Assembly (NCBI GenBank): GCA_029721435.1
Contig: CM056583.1
Coordinates: forward strand, 93,080,575-93,144,574
Source of the DNA: Gymnothorax reevesii
Taxonomy: Eukaryota; Chordata; Actinopteri; Anguilliformes; Muraenidae
Reading direction: 5' to 3'
DNA: 64,000 nucleotides
Shown: piece after piece, positions 14,101-26,100 of the stretch
Layout of the letters: each line of letters starts with the position of its first letter
Position numbering within the stretch: the first letter of the stretch is position 1
Made by a program: the position numbers and the translations under genes
The notes under the pieces: model-generated
Told to the model about the DNA's origin: nothing
What the model saw: only the letters and a program-made list of their open reading frames with translations
The model's database searches: none

Positions 14101-17100
14101 GGGGGTCAGTCTGGGCAAGGTGCATTAGAGTGGGGGTCAGTTTGGGCTGGATGCATTAGAGAGGGGGTCAGTCTGGGCTGGGTGCATATGAGAGGTGATC
14201 AGTCTGGGCTGGGTGCATTAGTGAGGGGTCAGTCTGGGCTGGGTGCATTAGAGAGGGGGTCAGTCTGGGCAAGGTGCATTAGAGTGGGGGTCAGTTTGGG
14301 CTGTGTGTATTAGAGTAGGGGTCAGTCTGGGCTGGATGCATTAGAGAGGGGTCAGTCTGGGCTGGATGCATTAGAGAGGGAGTCAGTCGGGGCTGGGTGC
14401 ATTAGAGAGGGGTTACTCCTGGCTGGTTGCATTAGAGAGGGGGCCAGTCTGGGCTGGGTGCATTTGAGAGGGGTCAGTCTGGGCTGGGTGCATTAGAGAG
14501 GGGTCAGTCTGGGCTGGGTGCCTTAAAGAGGGGTCAGTCTGGGCTGGGTTCATTAGAGAGGGGTCAGTCTGGGCTGGGTGCATTAGAGAGAGGTCAGTCT
14601 GGGCTGGTTGCATTAGAGAGGGGGGCAGTCTGGTCTGGGTGCGTTAGAGAGGGATCAGTCTGGGCTGGGTGCATTAGAGAGGGGTCAGTCTGGGCTGGGT
14701 GCATTAGAGTGGGGTCAGTGCTGGCTGGGTGCATTAGTGAGGGGCTCAGTCTGGGCTGGGTGCATTCGAGAGGGGTCAGTCTGGGCTGGGTGCATTAGAG
14801 AGGGGGTCAGTCTGGGCTGGGTGCATTAGAGTGGGGTCAGTGTGGGCTGGGTGCATTAGAGAGGGGTCAGTCTGGGGTGGGTGCATTAGAGTGGGGGTTA
14901 GTTTGGGCTCGGTGTATTAGAGTGGGGGTCAGTGTGGGCTGGGTGCATTAGAGAGGGGTCAGTCTGGGCTGGGTGCATTAGAGTGGGGGTCAGTCTGGGC
15001 TGGGTGCATTAGAGTGGGGGTCAGTCTGGGCTGGGTGCATTAGAGAGGGGTCTGTCTGGGCTGGGTGCATTAGAGAGGGGGTCAGTCTGGGCTGGGTGCA
15101 TTAGAGAGGGGTCTGTCTGGGCTGGGTGCATTAAAGAGGGGGTCAGTCTGGGCAAGGTGCATTAGAGTGGGGGTCAGTTTGGGGTGGGTGTATTAGAGTA
15201 GGGGTCAGTCTGGGCTGGGTGCATTAGAGAGGGGTCAGTCTGGGCTGGATGCATTAGAGAGGGGTCAGTCTGGGCTGGGTGTATTAGAGAGGGGTCAGTC
15301 TGGGCTGGGTGCATTAGTGAGGGGTCAGTCTGGGCTGGGTGCATTAGAGAGGGTCCGTCTGGTCTGGGTGTATTAGAGAGGGGGTCAGACTGGGCTGGGT
15401 GCATTAAGGTGAGGGTCAGTGTGGGGTGAGTGCATTAGAGAGGGGTCAGTCTGGGCTGGGTGCATTAGAGAGGGGTCAGTCTGGGCTGGGTGCATTAGAG
15501 AGGGGTCTGTCTGGGCTGGGTGCATTAGAGAAGGGGTCAGTCTGGGCTGGGTGCATTAGAGAGGGGGTCAGTCTGGGCTGGATGCATAAGAGAGGGGTCT
15601 GTCTGGGCTGGGTGCATTAAAGAGGGGGTCAGTCTGGGCAAGGTGCATTCGAGTGGGGGTCAGTTTGGGCTGGGTGTATTAGAGTAGGGGTCAGTGTGGG
15701 CTGGGTGCATTAGAGAGGGGTCAGTCTGGGCTGGGTGCATTAGAGAGGGGTCATTCTGGGCTGGGTGCATTAGAGAGGGGTCAGTCTGGGCTGGGTGCTT
15801 TAGAGAGGGGTCTGTCTGGGCTGGGTGCATTAGAGAGGGTCCGTCTGAGCTGGGTGTATTTGAGAGGGGGTCAATCTGGGCTGGGTGTATTAGAGAGGGG
15901 GTCAGTCTGGGCTGGGTGCATTAGAGTGGGGGTCAGTCTGGGCTGGGTGCATTAGAGTGGGGATAAGTCTGGGCTGGGTGCATGAGAGAGGGGTCTGTCT
16001 GGGCTGGGTGCATTAGAGGGGGGTCAGTCTGGCCTGGGTGTATTAGAGAGGGTCCGTCTGGGCTGGGTGTATTAGAGAGGGGGTCATTCTGGACTGGGTG
16101 TATTAGAGAGGGGGTCAGTCTGGGCTGGGTGTATCAGAGAGGGGTCAGTCTGGGCTGGGTGTATTAGAGAGGGGGTCAGTCTGGGCTGGGTGCATTAGAG
16201 TGGGGGTCAGTCTGGGCTGGGTGCATTAGAGAGGGGTCAATCTGGGTTGGGTGCATTAGAGAGGGGTCAGTCTGGGCTGGGTGCATTAGAGAGGGGGTCA
16301 GTCTGGGCTGGCTGCATTTGAGAGGCGCCAGTCTGGCCTGGGTGCATTAGAGAGGGGGCCAGTCTGGGCAAGGTGCATTGGAGTGGCGGTCAGTTTGGGC
16401 TGGATGCATTAGAGAGGGGGTCAGTCTGGGCTGGGTGCATTAGAGAGGTGATCAGTCTGGGCTGGGTGCATTAGTGAGGGGTCAGTGTGGGCTGGGTGCA
16501 TTAGAGAGGGGGTCAGTCTGGGCAAGGTGCATTAGAGTGAGGGTCAGTTTGGGCTGGTTGTATTAGAGTAGGGGTCAGTCTGGGCAGGATGCATTAGAGA
16601 GGGGTCAGTCTGGGCTGGATGCATTAGAGAGGGAGTCAGTCTGGGCTGGGTGCATTAGAGAGGGGTTAATCCTGGCTGGGTGCATTAGAGAGAGGGTAAG
16701 TCTGGGCTGGGTGCATTTGAGAGGGGTCAGTCTGGGCTGGGTGCATTAGAGAGGGGTCAGTCTGGGCTGGGTGCCTTAAAGAGGGGTCAGTCTGGGCTGG
16801 GTTCATTAGAGAGGGGTCAGTCTGGGCTGGGTGCATTAGAGAGAGGCCAGTCTGGGCTGGTTGCATTAGAGAGGGGGTCAGTCTGGTCTGGGTGCATTAG
16901 AGAGGGATCAGTCTGGGCTGGGTGCATTAGAGAGGGGTCAGTCTGGGCTGGGTGCATTAGAGTGGGGTCAGTGTGGGCTGGGTGCATTAGAGAGGGGCTC
17001 AGTCTGGGCTGGGTGCATTCGAGAGGTGTCAGTCTAGGCTGGGTGCATTAGAGAGGGGGTCAGTCTGGGCTGGGTGCATTAGAGTGGGGTCAGTGTGGGC

Positions 17101-20100
17101 TGGGTGCATTAGAGAGGGGTCAGTCTGGGGTGGGTGCATTAGAGTGGGGGTTAGTTTGGGCTCGGTGTATTAGAGAGGGGTCAGTCTGGGCTGGGTGCAT
17201 TAGAGTGGGGGTCAGTCTGGGCTGGGTGCATTAGAGAGGGGGTCAGTCTGGGCTGGGTGCATTAGAGAGGGGTCTGTCTGGGCTGGGTGCATTAAAGAGG
17301 GGGTCAGTCTGGGCAAGGTGCATTAGAGTGGGGGTCAGTTTGGGGTGGGTGTATTAGAGTAGGGGTCAGTCTGGGCTGGGTGCATTAGAGAGGGGTCAGT
17401 CTGGGCTGGGTGCATTAGAGAGGGGTCAGTCTGGGCTGGGTGTATTAGAGAGGGGTCAGTCTGGGCTGGGTGCATTAGTGAGGGGTCAGTCTGGGCTGGG
17501 TGCATTAGAGAGGGTCCGTCTGGGCTGGGGGTATTAGAGAGGGGGTCAGACAGGGCTGGGTGCATTAAAGTGAGGGTGAGTGTGGGCTGAGTGCATTAGA
17601 GAGGGGTCAGTCTGGGCTGGGTGCATTAGAGAGGCGTCAGTCTGGGCTGGGTGCATTAGAGAGGGGTCAGTCTGGGCTGGGTGCTTTAGAGAGGGGTCTG
17701 TCTGGGCTGGGTGCATGAGAGAGGGTCCGTCTGAGCTGGGTGTATTTGAGAGGGGGTCAATCTGGGCTGGGTGTATTAGAGAGGGGGTCAGTCTGGGCTG
17801 GGTGCATTAGAGTGGGGGTCAGTCTGGGCTGGGGGCATTGGAGGGGGGATCAGTGTGGGCTGGGTGCATGAGAGAGCGGTCAGTCTGGGCTGGGTGCATT
17901 AGAGGGGGGTCAGTCTGGCCTGGGTGTATTAGAGAGGGTCCGTCTGGGCTGGGTGTATTAGAGAGGGGGTCAGTCTGGGCTGGGTGTATTAGAGAGGGGG
18001 TCAGTCTGGGCTGGGGGTATCAGAGAGGCGTCAGTCTAGGGTGGGTGTATTAGAGAGGGGGTCAGTCTGGGCTGGGTGCATTAGAGTGGGGGTCAGTCTG
18101 GGCTGGGTGCATTAGAGAGGGGTCAATCTGGGTTGGGTGCATTAGAGAGGGGTCAGTTTGGGCTGGGTGCATTAGAGAGGGGGTCAGTCTGGGCTGGGTG
18201 CATTTGAGAGGGGTCAGTCTGGGCTGGGTGCATTAGAGAGGGGGTCAGTCTGGGCAAGGTGCATTAGAGTGGGGGTCAGTTTGGGCTGGATGCATTAGAG
18301 AGGGGGTCAGTCTGGGCTGGGTGCATTAGAGAGGGGGTCAGTCTGGGCTGGGTGCATTTGAGAGGGGTCAGTCTGGGCTGGGTGCATTAGAGAGGTGATC
18401 AGTCTGGGCAAGGTGCATTAGAGTGGGGGTCAGTTTGGGCTGGGTGTATTAGAGTAGGGGTCAGTCTGGGCTGGATGCATTAGAGAGGGGTCAGTCTGGG
18501 CTGGATGCATTAGAGAGGGAGTCAGTCTGGGCTGGGTGCATTAGAGAGGGGTTAATCCTGGCTGGGTGCCTTAGAGAGGGCGCCAGTCTGGGCTGGGTGC
18601 ATTTGAGCGGGGTCAGTCTGGGCTGGGTGCATTAGAGAGGGGTCAGTCTGGGCTGTGTGCCTGAAAGAGGGGACAGTTTGGGCTGGGTTCATTAGAGAGG
18701 GGTCAGTCTGGGCTGGGTGCATTAGAGAGAGGTCAGTCTGGGCTGGTTGCATTAGAGAGGGGGTCAGTCTGGTCTGGGTGCATTAGAGAGGGATCAGTCT
18801 GGGCTGGGTGCATTAGAGAGGGGTCAGTCTGGGCTGGTTGCATTAAAGAGGGGTCAGTCTGGGCTGGGTGCATTAGAGAGGGGCTCAATCTGGGCTGGGT
18901 GCATTCGAGAGGGGTCAGTCTGGGCTGGGTGCATTAGAGAGGGGGTCAGTCTGGGCTGGGTGCATTAGAGTGGGGTCAGTGTGGGCTGGGTGCATTAGAG
19001 AGGGGTCAGTCTGGGGTGGGTGCATTAGAGTGGGGGTTAGTTTGGGCTCGGTGTATTAGAGAGGGGTCAGTCTGGGCTGGGTGCATTAGAGTGGGGGTCA
19101 GTCTGGGCTGGGTGCATTAGAGAGGGGGTCAGTCTGGGCTGGGTGCATTAGAGAGGGGTCTGTCTGGGCTGGGTGCATTAAAGAGGGGGTCAGTCTGGGC
19201 AAGGTGCATTAGAGTGGGGGTCAGTTTGGGGTGGGTGTATTAGAGTAGGGGTCAGTCTGGGCTGGGTGCATTAGAGAGGGGCCAGTCTGGGCTGGCTGCA
19301 TTAGAGAGGGGTCAGTCTGGGCTGGGTGTATTAGAGAGGGGTCAGTCTGGGCTGGGTGCATTAGTGAGGGGTCAGTCTGGGCTGGGTGCATTAGAGAGGG
19401 TCCGTCTGGGCTGGGTGTATTAGAGAGGGGGTCAGACTGCGCTGGGTGCATTAAAGTGAGGGTCAGTGTGGGCTGAGTGCATTAGAGAGGGGTCAGTCTG
19501 GGCTGGGTGCATTAGAGAGGGGTCAGTCTGGGCTGGGTGCATTAGAGAGGGGTCTGTCTGGGCTGGGTGCATTAGAGAAGGGGTCAGTCTGGGCTGGGTG
19601 CATTAGAGAGGGGGTCAGTCTGGGCTGGGTGCATAAGAGAGGGGTCTGTCTGGGCTGGGTGCATTAAAGAGGGGGTCAGTCTGGGCAAGGTGCATAAGAG
19701 TGGGGGTCAGTTTGGGGTGGGTGTATTAGAGTAGGGGTCAGTCTGGGCTGGGTGCATTAGAGAGGGGTCAGTCTGGGCTGGGTGCATTAGAGAGGGGTCA
19801 GTCTGGGCTGGGTGTATTAGAGAGGGGTCAGTCTGGGCTGGGTGCATTAGTGAGGGGTCAGTCAGGGCTGGGTGCATTAGAGAGGGTCCGTCTGGGCTGG
19901 GTGTATTAGAGAGGGGGTCAGACTGGGCTTGGTGCATTAAAGTGAGGGTCAGTGTGGCTGAGTGCATTAGAGAGGGGTCAGTCTGGGCTGGGTGCATTAG
20001 AGAGGGGTCAGTCTGGGCTGGGTGCATTAGAGAGGGGTCTGTCTGGGCTGGGTGCATTAGAGAAGGGGTCAGTCTGGGCTGGGTGCATTAGAGAGGGGGT

Positions 20101-23100
20101 CAGTCTGGGCTGGGTGCATTAGAGAGGGGTCTGTCTGGGCTGGGTGCATTAAAGAGGGGGTCTGTCTGGGCAAGGTGCATTCGAGTGGGGGTCAGTTTGG
20201 GCTGGGTGTATTAGAGTAGGGGTCAGTGTGGGCTGGGTGCATTATAGAGGGGTCAGTCTGGGCTGGGTGCATTAGAGAGGGGTCAGTCTGGGCTGGGTGC
20301 ATTAGAGAGGGGTCAGTCTGGGCTGGGTGCTTTAGAGAGGGGTCTGTCTGGGCTGGGTGCATTAGAGAGGGTCCGTCTGAGCTGGGTGTATTTGAGAGGG
20401 GGTCAATCTGGGCTGGGTGCATTAGAGAGGGTCCGTCTGAGCTGGGTGTATTTGAGAGGGGGTCAGTCTGGGCTGGGTGCATTAGAGTGGGGGTCAGTCT
20501 GGGCTGGGTGCATGAGAGAGCGGTCAGTCTGGGCTGGGTTCATTAGAGGGGGGTCAGTCTGGCCTGGGTGTATTAGAGAGGGTCCGTCTGGGCTGGGTGT
20601 ATTAGAGAGGGGGTCAGTCTGGGCTGGGTGTATTAGAGAGGGGGTCAGTCTGGGCTGGGTGTATCAGAGAGGGGTCAGTCTGGGCTGGGTGTATTAGAGA
20701 GGGGGTCAGTCTGGGCTGGGTGCATTAGAGTGGGGGTCAGTCTGGGCTGGGTGCATTAGAAAGGGGTCAATCTGGGTTGGGTGCATTAGAGAGGGGTCAT
20801 TCTGGGCTGGGTGCATTAGAGAGGGGGTCAGTCTGGGCTGGGTGCATTTGAGAGGGGTCAGTCTGGGCTGGGTGCATTTGAGAGGGGGTCAGTCTGGGCA
20901 AGGTGCATTAGAGTGGGGGTCAGTTTTGGCTGGATGCATTAGAGAGGGGGTCAGTCTGGGCTGGGTGCATTAGTGAGGGGTCAGTCTGGGCTGGGTGCAT
21001 TAGAGAGGGGGTCAGTCTGGGCAAGGTGCATTAGAGTGGGGGTCAGTTTGGGCTGGGTGTATTAGAGTAGTGGTCAGTCTGGGCAGGATGCATTAGAGAG
21101 GGGTCAGTCTGGGCTGGATGCATTAGAGAGGGAGTCAGTCTGGGCTGGGTGCATTAGAGAGGGGTTAATCCTGGCTGGGTGCATTAGAGAGGGGGCCAGT
21201 CTGGGCTGGGTGCATTTGAGAGGGGTCAGTCTTGGCTGGGTGCATTAGAGAGGGGTCAGTCTGGGCTGGGTGCCTGAAAGAGGGGTCAGTCTGGGCTGGG
21301 TTCATTAGAGAGGGGTCAGTCTGGGCTGGGTGCATTAGAGAGAGGTCAGTCTGGGCTGGTTGCATTAGAGAGGGGGTCAGTCTGGTCTAGGTGCATTAAA
21401 GAGGGATCAGTCTGGGCTGGGTGCATTAGAGAGGGGTCAGTGTGGGCTGGGTGCATTAGAGAGGGGCTCAGTCTGGGCTGGGTGCATTCGAGAGGGGTCA
21501 GTCTGGGCTGGGTGCATTAGAGAGGGGGTCAGTCTGGGCTGGGTGCATTAGAGTGGGGTCAGTGTGGGCTGGGTGCATTAGAGAGGGGTCAGTCTGGGGT
21601 GGGTGCATTAGAGTGGGGGTTAGTTTGGGCTCGGTGTATTAGAGAGGGGTCAGTCTGGGCTGGGTGCATTAGAGTGGGTGTCAGTCTGGGCTGGGTGCAT
21701 TAGAGAGGGGGTCAGTCTGGGCTGGGTGCATTAGAGAGGGGTCTGTCTGGGCTGGGTGCATTAAAGAGGGGGTCAGTCTGGGCAAGGTGCATTAGAGTGG
21801 GGGTCAGTTTGGGGTGGGGGTATTAGAGTAGGGGTCAGTCTGGGCTGGGTGCATTAGAGAGGGGTCAGTCTGGGCTGGGTGCATTAGAGAGGGGTCAGTC
21901 TGGGCTGGGTGTATTAGAGAGGGGTCAGGCTGGGCTGGGTGCGTTAGAGAGGGGTCAGTCTGGGCTGGGTGCCTTCGACAGGGTCCGTCTGGGCTGGGTG
22001 TAGTAGAGAGGGGGTCAGACTGGGCTGGGTGCATTAAAGTGAGGGTCAGTGTGGGCTGAGTGCATTAGAGAGGGGTCAGTCTGGGCTGGGTGCATTAGAG
22101 AGGGGTCAGTCTGGGCTGGGTGCATTAGAGAGGGGTCTGTCTGGTCTGGGTGCATTAGAGAAGGGGTCAGTCTGGGCTGGGTGCATTAGAGAGGGGGTCA
22201 GTCTGGGCTGGGTGCATAAGAGAGGGGTGTGTCTGGGCTGGGTGCATTAAAGAGGGGGTCAGTCAGGGCAAGCTGCATTCGAGTGGGGGTCAGTTTGGGC
22301 TGGGTGTATTAGAGTAGGGGTCAGTGTGGGCTGGGTGCATTAGAGAGGGGTCAGTCTGGGCTGGGTGCATTAGAGAGGGGTCAGTCTGGGCTGGGTGCAT
22401 TAGAGAGGGGTCAGTCTGGGCTGGGTGCTTTAGAGAGGGGTCTGTCTGGGCTGGGTGCATTAGAGAGGGTCCGTCTGAGCTGGGTGTGTTTGAGAGGGGG
22501 TAAATGTGGGCTGGGTGTATTAGAGAGGGGGTCAGTCTGGGCTGGATGCATTAGAGTGGGGGTCAGTCTGGGCTGGGTGCATTAGAGTGGGGATCAGTCT
22601 GGGCTGGGTGCATGAGAGAGCGGTCAGTCTGGGCTGGGTGCATTAGAGGGGGGTCAGTCTGGCCTGGGTGTATTAGAGAGGGTCCGTCTGGGCTGGGTGT
22701 ATTAGAGAGGGGGTCAGTCTGGGCTGGGTGTATTAGAGAGGGGGTCAGTCTGGGCTGGGTGTATCAGAGAGGGGTCAGTCTGGGCTGGGTGTATTAGAGA
22801 GGGGGTCAGTCTGGGCTGGGTGCATTAGAGTGGGGGTCAGTCTGGGCTGGGTGCATTAGAGAGGGGTCAATCTGGGTTGGGTGCATTAGAGAGGGGTCAG
22901 TCTGGGCTGGGTGCATTAGAGAGGGGGTCAGTCTGGGCTGGGTGTATTACAGAGGGGTCAGTCTGGGCTGGGTGCATTAGACTGGGGGTCAGTTTGGGCT
23001 AGGTGTATTAGAGAGGGGTAAGTCTGGGCTGGGTGCATTAGAGAGGGGGTAAGTCTGGGCTGGGTGCATTTTAGAGGGGTCAGTCTGGGCCGGGTGCATT

Positions 23101-26100
23101 AGAGAGGGGGTCAGTCTTGGCAAGGTGCATTAGAGTGGGTGTCAGTTTGGGCTGGATGCATTCGAGAGGGGATCAGTCTGGGCTGGGTGCATTAGAGAGG
23201 GGTCAGTCTGGGCTGGGTGCATTAGAGAGGGGGTCAGTCTGGGCTGGGCGCATTAGAGTGGGGGTCAGTCTGGGCTCGGTGCATTAGAGAGGGGATCAGT
23301 CTGGGCTGGGTGCATTAGAGAGGGGTCAGTCTGGGCTGGGTGCATTAGAGAGGGGGTCAGTCTGGGCAAGGTGCATTAGAGTGGGGGTCAGTTTGGGCTG
23401 GGTGTATTAGAGTCGGGGTCAGTCTGGGCTGGATGCATTAGAGAGGGGTCAGTCTGGGCTGGATGCATTAGAGAGGGAGTCAGTCTGGGCTGGGTGCATT
23501 AGAGAGGGGTTAATCCTGGCTGGGCGCATTAGGGAGGGGGCCGCGCGGGGGTGGGGGCATTTGAGAGGGGTCAGTCTGGGCTGGGTGCATTGGAGAGGGG
23601 TCAGTCTGGGCTGGGTGCCTTAAAGAGGGGTCAGTCTGGGCTGGGTGCATTAGAGACGGGGCAGTCTGGGCTGGAGGCATTAGAGAGGAGTCAGTCTGGG
23701 CTGGGTGCATTAGAGAGGGGGTCAGTCTGGGCTGGGTGCATTAGAGAGGGGTCAGTCTGGGCTGGGTGCATTAAAGAGGGGTCAGTGTGGGCTGGGTGCA
23801 TTAGAGAGGGGTCAGTCTGGGCTGGTTGCATTAGAGAGGGGTCAGTCTGGGCTGGGTGCATTAGAGTGGGGTCAGTGTGGGCTGAGTGCATTAGAGAGGG
23901 GCTCAATCTGGGCTGGGTGCATTCGAGAGGGGTCAGTCTGGGCTGGGTGCATTAGAGAGGGGGTCAGTCTGGGCTGGGTGCATTAGAGTGGGGTCAGTGT
24001 GGGCTGGGTGCATTAGAGAGGGGTCAGTCTGGGGTGGGTGCATTAGAGTGGGGGTTAGTTTGGGCTCGGTGTATTAGAGAGGGGTCAGTCTGGGCTGGGT
24101 GCATTAGAGTGGGGGTCAGCCTGGGCTGGGTGCATTAGAGAAGGGGTCAGTCTGGGCTGGGTGCATTAGAGAGGGGGTCAGTCTGGGCTGGGTGCATTAG
24201 AGAGGGGTCTGTCTGGGCTGGGTGCATTAAAGAGGGGGTCAGTCTGGGCAAGGTGCATTAGAGTGGGGGTCAGTTTGGGCTAGGTGTATTAGAGTAGGGG
24301 TCAGTCTGGGCTGAGTGCATTAGAGAGGGGTCAGTCTGGGCTGGGTGCATTTGAGAGGGGTCAGTCTGGGCTGGGTGCATTAGAGAGGGGTCAGTCTGGT
24401 CTGGGTGCATTAGAGAGGGGTCAGTCTGGGCTGGGTGCATTAGAGAGGGGTCAGTCTGGGCTGGGTGCATTAGAGAGGCGGTCAGTCTGGGCGGTGTGCA
24501 TTAGAGAGGGGTCAGTCTGGGTTGGGTGCATTAGAGCGGGGTCAGTCTGGGCTGGGTGCATTAAAGAGGGGTCAGTCTGGGCTGGGTGCATTAGAGAGGG
24601 GTCCGTCTGGCCTGGGTGCATTAGAGAGGGGTCAGTCTGGGCTGGGTGCATGCGAGAGGGGGTCAGTCTGGGCTGGGTGCATTAGAGAGGGGTCAGTCTG
24701 GGCTGGGTGCATTAGAGAGGGTCCGTCTGGGCTGGGTGTATTAGAGAGGGGGTCAGTCTGGGCTGGGTGCATTAAAGTGAGGGTCAGTGTGGGCTGGGGG
24801 CATTAGAGAGGGGTCAGTCTTGGCTGGGTGCATTAGAGAGGGGTCAGTCTGGGCTGGGTGCATTAGAGAGGGGTCTGTCTGGGCTGGGTGCATTAGAGAA
24901 GGGGTCAGTCTGGGCTGGGTGCATTAGAGAGGGGGTCAGTCTGGGCTGGGTGCATTCGAGAGGGGTCTGTCTGGGCTGGGTGCATTAAAGAGGGGGTCAG
25001 TCTGGGCAAGGTGCATTCGAGTGGGGGTCAGTTTGGGCTGGGTGTATTAGAGTAGGGGTCAGTGTGGGCTGGGTGCATTAGAGAGGGGTCAGTCTGGGCT
25101 GGGTGCATTAGAGAGGGGTCATTCTGGGCTGGGTGCATTAGAGAGGAGTCAGTCTGGGCTGGGTGCTTTAGAGAGGGATCTGTCTGGGCTGGGAGCATTA
25201 GAGAGGGTCCGTCTGAGCTGGGTGTATTTGAGAGGGGGTCAATCTGGGCTTGGTGTATTAGAGAGGGGGTCAGTCTGGGCTGGGTGCATTAGAGTGGGGG
25301 TCAGTCTGGGCTGGGTGCATTAGAGTGGGGATCAGTCTGGGCTGGGTGCATGAGAGAGCGGTCAGTCTGGGCTGAGTGCATTAGAGGGGGGTCAGTCTGG
25401 CCTGGGTGTATTAGAGAGGGTCCGTCTGGGCTGGGTGTATTAGAGAGGGGGTCAGTCTGGGCTGGGTGTATTAGAGAGGGGGTCAGTCTGGGCTGGGTGT
25501 ATCAGAGAGGGGTCAGTCTGGGCTGGGTGTATTAGAGAGGGGGTCAGTCTGGGCTGGGTGCATTAGAGTGGGGGTCAGTCTGGGCAGGGTGCATTAGAGA
25601 GGGGTCAATCTGGGCTGGGTGCATTAGAGAGGGGTCAGTCTGGGCTGGGTGCATTAGAGAGGGGGTCAGTCTGGGCTGGGTGTATTACAGAGGGGTCAGT
25701 CTGGGCTGGGTGCATTAGATTGGGGGTCAGTTTGGGCTAGGTGTATTAGAGAGGGGTAAGTCTGGGCTGGGTGCATTAGAGACGGGGTAAGTCTGGGCTG
25801 GGTGCATTTTAGAGGGGTCAGTCTGGGTCGGGTGCATTAGAGAGGGGGTCAGTCTGGGCAAGGTGCATTAGAGTGGGTGTCAGTTTGGGCTGGATGCATT
25901 AGAGGGGGGTCAGTCTGGGCTGGGTGCATTAGAGAGGGGTCAGTCTGGGCTGGGTGCATTAGAGTGGGGGTCAGTCTGGGCTGGGTGCATTAGAGAGGGG
26001 TCAGTCTGGGCTGGGTGCATTAGAGTGGGGGTCAGTCTGGGCTCGGTGCATTAGAGAGGGGATCAGTCTGGGCTGGGTGCATTAGAGAGGGGTCAGTCTG